Source: Locusta migratoria (Eukaryota > Arthropoda > Insecta > Orthoptera > Acrididae). Taken from it: DNA of 64,000 nucleotides. The translations under genes and the position numbers were made by a program. The stretch lies in contig CM048744.1 of the NCBI GenBank assembly GCA_026315105.1, positions 364,891,159 through 364,955,158 of the forward strand. The letters are read 5' to 3'. The notes under the pieces are model-generated. The model saw nothing but the letters and a program-made list of their open reading frames with translations. It ran no database searches and was not told where the DNA came from. Shown piece by piece: positions 58,288 through 64,000 of the stretch (the first letter of the stretch is position 1; each line of letters begins with the position of its first letter).

Positions 58288-58618
58288 TGTAACGTTGAAA
58301 ACTGCAGGTGGTCCAGAATTCGAAGGCTGGTCAGTAGAGCACAACACTTTACACTTAGAACATGCTTACTGCTAATACAAGCGTACACTCAGTACAGACT
58401 GACTCCTGCTTGGAGTGCTCCACTATTTATACATAGAAAGAATTTTCTGGAACTTAAAACTACATCAAACATAAGAAACATGCAGAAAATTCTAGAAACA
58501 GTAAATACAAAGAAATAAATTTTTTTTGCCTGTGGCGGGTTTTGAACTGGGGACCATGACCCCAGCGATCTGCGATGCTAACCACTGCACCACGCTTGCT
58601 GTAGGAAGACTCGCGGCA
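58288..58618 (-). repeat. 5' LTR of gypsy copy 2
   Basis: TGTAACG... to ...CTCGCGGCA on the plus strand. It shares the tail 'gactcgcggca', the TATA-like 'ctatttatacata' and the tRNA-like module (about 58530-58605) with copy 1. Overall it is well diverged from the copy-1 LTRs. Confidence 0.88.
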
Positions 58619-58639
58619 ATATTAAGAATTAGAGTGTCC

Positions 58640-58900
58640 AAGTGTACATATTGCATACAAATCTACAGTTTTGTTCCAATCTTTATGAAATTTTGCAAAC
58701 TCGACCTTCAAACCATGAGGATGGCTGCCGTAAGTGGAAGGATCACATACAAAACACAGTTCACGAGATATGAAGTCATAAACAATGAGATGCGCAAAAA
58801 ACTACTGCATCATGTGACAATGTTGCACATTTCCTCCTAAACCAACCAAATTTGGTTCACATACTCCTTACCATGATGTATGTAACGGAGGGGTCCATGG
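58640..58900 (+). mobile_element. Helitron-related fragment
   Basis: 'ttgttccaatctttatgaaa', 'ttttgcaaactcgaccttca' and 'cacgagatatgaagtcataa' match the body of the 5651-6286 Helitron. Neither the TC start nor the CTAG end is clear. It adjoins the gypsy copy-2 LTR directly. Confidence 0.65.
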
Positions 58901-60100
58901 GTGTCTGGACACTCACCTTAGCTTACATTTTAAAAAAGTAAATTAAAACAAAACACAAATATTTGCCAATACCCACTTTCTTGAATCCTGTGCCACAAAA
59001 TTGTGGTCATGGAACGTACTTTGTTTGCATAGAAATAATCTGTATGGAGGTATGATTCAAGAAACAACAGCTGTGTTTCATAACTGAGTGTGTTCCTGTT
59101 TAACTGTTGAATTGTCACTATCTGACGAAAACAGACATTAACACAGATAGAGCAACTTAGTTTATGTTCAAAATGTGTAGACTTCTCATCTGGAAAATCA
59201 ATTATCAGGGATGATTTTCTTGTACTTTTCTACACAGAACATGTTTTAGCTCAAATAATGGCAACAACAATTATAACATATATCTTATAATTTTGATACG
59301 AATAAACTGATTTGAAAAGACTTTGATGGTGCTGCAGTGCCTGGTTATGAGTCATGATAACTGCAGAACAATTCCTCAGAGGCCAATTCATACACTCATG
59401 TTCTTAATTTAGTTATAGTGCATTCGATTCATATAAGATAACTATGAAACTATTTCGACAATCTCCTCTTAGGGGGCTGTTGTTCCATAGAGCATTAATA
59501 TGAGATTTCGTAATGATATGGACGTGTGAGTTTAGTAAAAGGTAACATTGAATGACATACTTTTTTTTATTTTAAAAAAATGTATTTTTATTTATTCATT
59601 TATTTTGAAAAATTACTTATTTCTAATCAACATTAGTCTCACTCTGTCAGACTTGATAAACGGAAAAGTGTGGTTGTAGGAATATCTGCAAAAATGCTTC
59701 CTGCAGTGCGTACAACACTTGGGGAACTTCAAGATGTTGCTAACAGGAATGTCCCCTTCCCACAATGCCAACTAAATACCGCCATTGAAAATAGCCAGTT
59801 TATCGTGTCGTCAATTATAATAAGAAAAATTTCTAAAACAGCAAACTCGGCCCAAGTCATGCAAAAGCACTGAAAACCAGATCAGGTAAAGCAGGTTAGT
59901 GGCATAGTTGTTAGAAGAATGACCACATGGCAGCAATGCTGGCATATATTACTGTGGAAACAAATTTTCCCCTTTTATTGAACATGTAATTCCAGAACTC
60001 ATTGCTAGTTTTAAACCTCATTAACAAAAAATCACATGGATTCGGATGATTCTTCCTGAGAAACCCAATAATGAATCCAGCACAAAAGCAACTATTAAGA
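58901..60100. other. Intronic sequence, no recognised element
   Basis: About 1.2 kb with short open frames only. A plus frame at 59670-59873 has no motif I know. Confidence 0.4.
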
Positions 60101-60106
60101 AGGTAT

Positions 60107-60128
60107 CATCATCATCATCATCATCATC

Positions 60129-60175
<47 letters not shown>

Positions 60176-60179
60176 TTTT
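60107..60179 (+). repeat. (ATC)n-(TC)n-(T)n compound microsatellite
   Basis: Three adjoining simple tracts. The order resembles the microsatellite tail of the SINE at 18.1 kb, but no SINE body is recognisable beside it. Confidence 0.9.
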
Positions 60180-60399
60180 GCAAAACTTTAGCATCAGCAG
60201 TTGTGTATGAATTTGAAATATAGCATAATCACTGAAAGCCTCTGAAACAAAAACTTGCTGCTGCAATCCTAGCTATTGAATAGTGTGTTGATTCCCCCCC
60301 CCCCCTTTTTGACTAAAATGATTTATATACTGTATGTATACTTTGTTTGGGTAACACACTCACAATTTTTTAAATTCTGCAAGACAGCCTTATTTCACT

Positions 60400-61775
60400 T
60401 AAATATACTTCCATAAATATAACAAGTTTGTAAGGGGGAAAAAATAATAGCATTGAGAGATGAAATAGTGAAGGCAGCAGAGGACAAAATAGGTAGAAAG
60501 GCAAGACCTACAAAAATCCTTGGATATCAAAGGAAATACTAAATTTAATTGATGAAAGGAGAAAATATAAAAATGCAGTAAATGAAGCAGGCAAATGGAG
60601 TACAGATGACTAAAAAATGAGATTGACAGGAAGTGCAAAATGGGTAAGCAGGAGTGGCTAGAAGCCAAATGCAAATCTGTAGAAGAATGTGTAAGAAGGG
60701 GAAAAGTAGATACCGCCTGCAGGAAAATAAAAGAGACATTTGGGGACAAGAAAAGCAACTCTACAAATATCAAGGACTCAGATGGGAAACCATTTCTCAG
60801 CAAAGAAGGGAAAGCTGAAAGGTGGAAAGAGTACATAGAGCAGCTCTACAACGGAAATGAACTTATAGACAATGTTGTAGGAAGGGAAGAGGAAGTAGAT
60901 CAAGATGAAATACTATACTGAGAGATGAATTTGACAGAGCCTTGAAAGACCTAGGTCGGAACAATGCTCCAGAAGTAGATGACACACCCTCAGAGCTATT
61001 AAAGTCTCTGGGAGAGCCAGCCATGACAAGACTATTTGAACTGGTATGTAGTATGTATGAGACAGGTGAAGTACCCTCAGACTTTAAGAAAAATGTAATA
61101 ATCCCCATTCCAAAGAAATCAGGCTCAGACAAGAGTGAAAATTACAGAACCATCAGTTTGATAAGTTGCAAAATTTTAACAGAATTATCTACAGGAGAAT
61201 GGAAAAACTGGTAAAGCTGACCTTGGGGAAGATCAGTTTGGATTCAGGAGGAACGTAGGAACCCGGGAGGCAATACTCACTTTACGTCTTATCTTAGAAG
61301 ATAGATTAAGGAAAGGCAAACCTACATTTTTAGCTTTTGTAGATTTGGAGAAAGCATTTGACAATGTTGACTGGAATACACTCTTTCAAATTCTGAAGTC
61401 AGCAGGGGTAAAATATAGGGAAAGGAGAGTTATTTACAACTTGTACAAAAGCCAGACCGCAGTTACTAGACTCCAAGGGCATGAAAGGAAAGCATCAGTT
61501 AGGAAGGGAGTAAGACAGGATTGTAGCCTTTCTTCGATGTCATTCAATTTGTACATCAAGCAGGCGATGAAGGAAAGCAAGGAAAAATTTGGAATAGGGA
61601 TTAATGTGTGTGGGGTAAAAAACGCAGAGGGAGACCAAGAGACGCATATAGTAAGCAGATTCAAGTGGATGTGGGTTGCCGTTGTTATGAGGAGATGAAA
61701 AGGCTTGCTCAGGATAGAGTAGAGAGCTGCATCAAACCAGTCTCCGGGCTGAAGACCATAACAAGAACAGATTTT
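60400..61775 (+). mobile_element. LINE copy, sense (same family as 1-1940)
   Basis: Frames at 60640-60921, 60942-61214 and 61345-61698 are consecutive parts of one ORF. They include 'DGKPFLSKEGKAERWKEYIE', then 'VPSDFKKNVIIPIPKKSGS' and 'SENYRTISLISC', then 'FVDLEKAFDNVDW' and 'VRKGVRQDCSLSSMSFNLYI'. A large deletion then jumps from 'IGINVCGVKN' to the C-terminal end, losing the catalytic F-A-D-D box. The 3' end 'caaaccagtctccgggctga' plus 'agaccataac' is the usual tail of this family, ending in AACA-type repeats. The copy is dead. Confidence 0.88.
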
Positions 61776-62530
61776 GGTGAAATGTGACATGCATTTTACA
61801 TTTTGAATTATTAGTGGTACTGACAGTTTGGAAATATGTGATAAATATCATAAATACTTACTTCCGAAAAGTTTGTGTATTTTGAAAACTATGCTTATGT
61901 GAAATAAAAGTTTTATATTCATTTTGATAGATGGTGCAATCATATTCACTTTCATGAACATTTATTCATTGACAGACTTTTTACTTATATCACAGGTTTT
62001 GAACACAGTACCATATATTTCTTTAACTATTTCCCTTGTTATGTGTCATTATAATGTCAATGAGAAATATCCTATAGGTTTTGATGAGTGAGCAAGATCT
62101 TGCCAAAATGATGACATAAATGGCACTGACTTATTAGCTTAAATTTTTTATACTGTCAAGGAGGTACCTTAGCACCGTAATATTAATGTCAACTTGATAC
62201 ATGTGCCTTAGTCTTAATATTTGGCACATACACAGACAGGCGAAAAAATGAAGTAAGTCTGTAAGAGTTCCATTTTCCTGATACAGGTATGGAATCCTAA
62301 AAACTGAGGGCTTTTATAGTATATTAAACTATCTGAAATATTCTATATTCAAGATATGGAGGAAGAGATAGTGAGAATGGTACTCTTTTACAGTTCGTTT
62401 GTGGGGGTGGCTGGTAAGCAAGAGAAATGGAAAACAGCTCTACTTGCAGACATAGTGACTCAATACATTACATGTAGTTATAGCTAAATGGATAGTATTG
62501 CGTGAATTCTTCATAGTGTCCCATCCATCC
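61776..62530. other. Intronic sequence, no recognised element
   Basis: AT-rich with nothing recognised. Confidence 0.4.
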
Positions 62531-62539
62531 ATTCTATAT

Positions 62540-63700
62540 GGTTACTCAATTTCATACTTTGCACTGACTTAGCACCGGTCACGGGATAGACGCCTGATAT
62601 CTTGTGGAGCCTCCTCTGGGAGTGCAGACTGCAGTGATACATCGTGGAAATGAGTCAAAGTCCAGGTAACTACTCTGTATACATCTGACAGCAAATCAAT
62701 TGCAGAAAGGCAATCCAAGTTGGTCTGTTTCTGGGCATATTTCATAAAATCCCACATATGCTCAACAGAATTCAAATTTCGGCTCCAGAGTGGAAATCTG
62801 AAAACTACTGCATATTCCTTGAACTGTTCTCAGATGGTGTGAGAGCCATGTGGCAGCGCTTTATCATCTTTAAAAACAACATGATGAGAATGTTGGAAGG
62901 CAAAAATGTGTTGTGACACTGTAGACCATACTCCATTTCAGAACTAGGTGGTCCATTCCATGCCAGAAAAATGTGTATCAGACCATAACAGACACACCAC
63001 CCCTCTCAACCACAACTTCCTGGCTGGTGGGATCCATCAATGCATGTGATCTGTGCCACACTGGGTGCCTCCCAATGACATAATACAGTGAAAATTGTGA
63101 TTCACCTGACTATATCATGTTCTGCCATTGTTTCAGAGTGTACATCCCTGGTGAATGGCCTCAAATGCAAGCTGTTGTGCCTGATAAAATTATATAAACA
63201 GTGGCACCTGTATGTGTCGTTGGCACTCATATCCCGTGGGGAGATATGTCTAGCACATCCTGTATTGAACTGCGCCATGATTAGTAGCAGTAATGTCATT
63301 CTGTCACTATTGACACTTAGTGTTGGATGTCATCGGTCACGGTCACAGTGGCAGGACAGCTGGTAATTCATCACTGAAACCCTCATTCAACCATTCATGA
63401 TAAACATAGACACAATTGAACTGGTGAAACCAAGCTCCTGCACCAGTGCTGAAGAAATTCCTATCTGTTGGGCAGTGACTACTGTATCCTGTTTGCATGG
63501 GGTCAACACACAAATAACTTCGACAACCATGTCTCAAAACAGTCTTGTCTACAACTGCAGCTGGACAGGGGTAGTGTGGGGCACAACCAGCACACCAGCA
63601 CCATCTGTGCCCCACTATCCCATAACGTTTGCCACAGAAGTGTGTAATATGTGTAGTCAGCTTTTGCAATTCAGCAATCCAGGAGACAGAGGTTTGAAAA
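62540..63700 (-). mobile_element. Tc1-like transposon relic
   Basis: On the minus strand 'GESQFSLYYVIGRHPVWHRS' (near 63080), 'FWHGMDHLVL', 'FKDDKALPHGS' (second catalytic block, normally Q-D-N-A-x-x-H) and 'LWSRNLNSVEHMWDFMKYAQ' (third block) appear in Tc1 order. Stops and frameshifts separate them. The DNA-binding part upstream (63370-63700) is too decayed to confirm, and I did not find matching termini. It is a different Tc1 lineage from the 19.3-kb relic. Confidence 0.75.
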
Positions 63701-63967
63701 TATGAGAGGAGTTATCTGTATACATTCTCAAATATAAAATGCAGTAGTAAAGTAAAAAATGGTAAACCCACTATAAAAAATGAATTTTGCATAATAAAAT
63801 TGTTAAATATTATCATTTCATAAAAATTACCACTTATATCATGCATAAAACCAGCAATACACATAAACAACTGTTAAACCGAAGGGGGAAAAAAAGAACA
63901 ATATAAGTGTACAACAAACTACTTGCCAAAGGCACATCTATAAAAATCTACATATCTATTACCTTAC

Positions 63968-64000
63968 TGGAGTATGTCGCACCAAAGGTACTGCCAATGC
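63968..64000 (-). CDS. SMPD4: Possible SMPD4-like exon end at the window edge
   Basis: The minus strand reads from the edge into 'ATACTCCA|gtaagg', a strong donor. In the frame leaving two bases, the translation is 'HWQYLWCDIL' and a glutamine codon completed by the first G of the 53347-53542 exon. The phase is exactly what that exon needs. Human SMPD4 has 'DRYLSWFLPTEGSVPP' at this point, so 'QYLWCDILQPADVP' aligns only loosely. Eleven codons are too few for certainty; a chance donor is quite possible. Confidence 0.35.

Larger units (their letters stand above)
54176..58618 (-). mobile_element. Ty3/gypsy retrotransposon copy 2, truncated at its 3' end
   Basis: It belongs to the same family as the 45-51.6 kb element, clearly diverged. 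The 5' LTR is at 58288-58618. Gag pieces follow, e.g. 'MTQEFIQWCQKIEEMQQRSF' near 57690. Protease has 'ALVDSGASFSVLS' near 56850. Reverse transcriptase has 'GDYPPISQHSYSVSPAESRS' and 'CYLDDSVVFSRTFAEHLSHL', with DDI changed to DDS. RNase H and the start of integrase (54464-55114) come next. Similarity stops near 54176 within the integrase core, so its C-terminal part and the 3' LTR are missing. Frameshifts are numerous in gag and protease. Confidence 0.92.

Noticed and set aside
59670..59873. 67-codon plus-strand open frame
   Set aside because: No recognised motif, no splice context fitting the minus-strand host gene, and length expected by chance.

Overview
The window is animal nuclear DNA, most likely from a large-genome insect; a grasshopper or locust is an inference from its repeat families. 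It holds internal exons of one host gene, scattered through long introns that are packed with nested transposable elements. I found no prokaryotic operon, CRISPR array or phage gene. No complete, uninterrupted host ORF is present.

Host gene: four minus-strand exons (53347-53542, 38622-38734, 17262-17568, 3835-4026) join in perfect phase to about 269 contiguous codons. They match the middle of sphingomyelin phosphodiesterase 4 (SMPD4, neutral sphingomyelinase 3). A fifth, weak candidate exon touches the right edge (63968-64000). The introns between the firm exons are about 14.6, 21.1 and 13.2 kb. The start codon and N-terminal exons lie beyond the right edge. The C-terminal exons were not found and probably lie beyond the left edge.

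Layout, left to right. 1-1.95 kb: antisense LINE split by a mariner-like element. 3.8-4.0 kb: exon. 5.65-6.29 kb: small Helitron. 7.2-9.3 kb: Penelope terminal fragment and LINE with a 59-base A run. 9.3-16.7 kb: two head-to-head Penelope-like pairs, one holding a 1.8-kb inverted-repeat transposon that itself holds a 0.6-kb palindrome. 17.3-17.6 kb: exon. 18-23.7 kb: SINEs, a palindrome, a Tc1 relic, and a 2.2-kb TTAA-flanked transposon with a SINE inside. 24.4-26.4 kb: CR1/L2-like LINE. 28.2-29.8 kb: hAT-like element with clean target duplication. 31.7-35.8 kb: a second Penelope family, again head-to-head. 38.6 kb: exon. 39.1-40.7 kb: antisense Helitron. 40.9-44.6 kb: hAT relic containing a Tigger/pogo element containing a SINE. 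45.05-51.64 kb: near-complete antisense Ty3/gypsy retrotransposon with two LTRs and two insertions. 52.5-53.0 kb: large palindrome. 53.3-53.5 kb: exon. 54.2-58.6 kb: second, truncated copy of the same gypsy family. 60.4-61.8 kb: sense copy of the first LINE family. 62.5-63.7 kb: Tc1-like relic.

All element ORFs seen are interrupted by stops, frameshifts, deletions or insertions, so none looks autonomous. The most unusual signals are a tRNA-like module with both Pol III box motifs inside all three gypsy LTRs, the TTAA-flanked transposon with an uncharacterised insect-type transposase, the repeated head-to-head arrangement of Penelope copies, and four large palindromes of separate origin.
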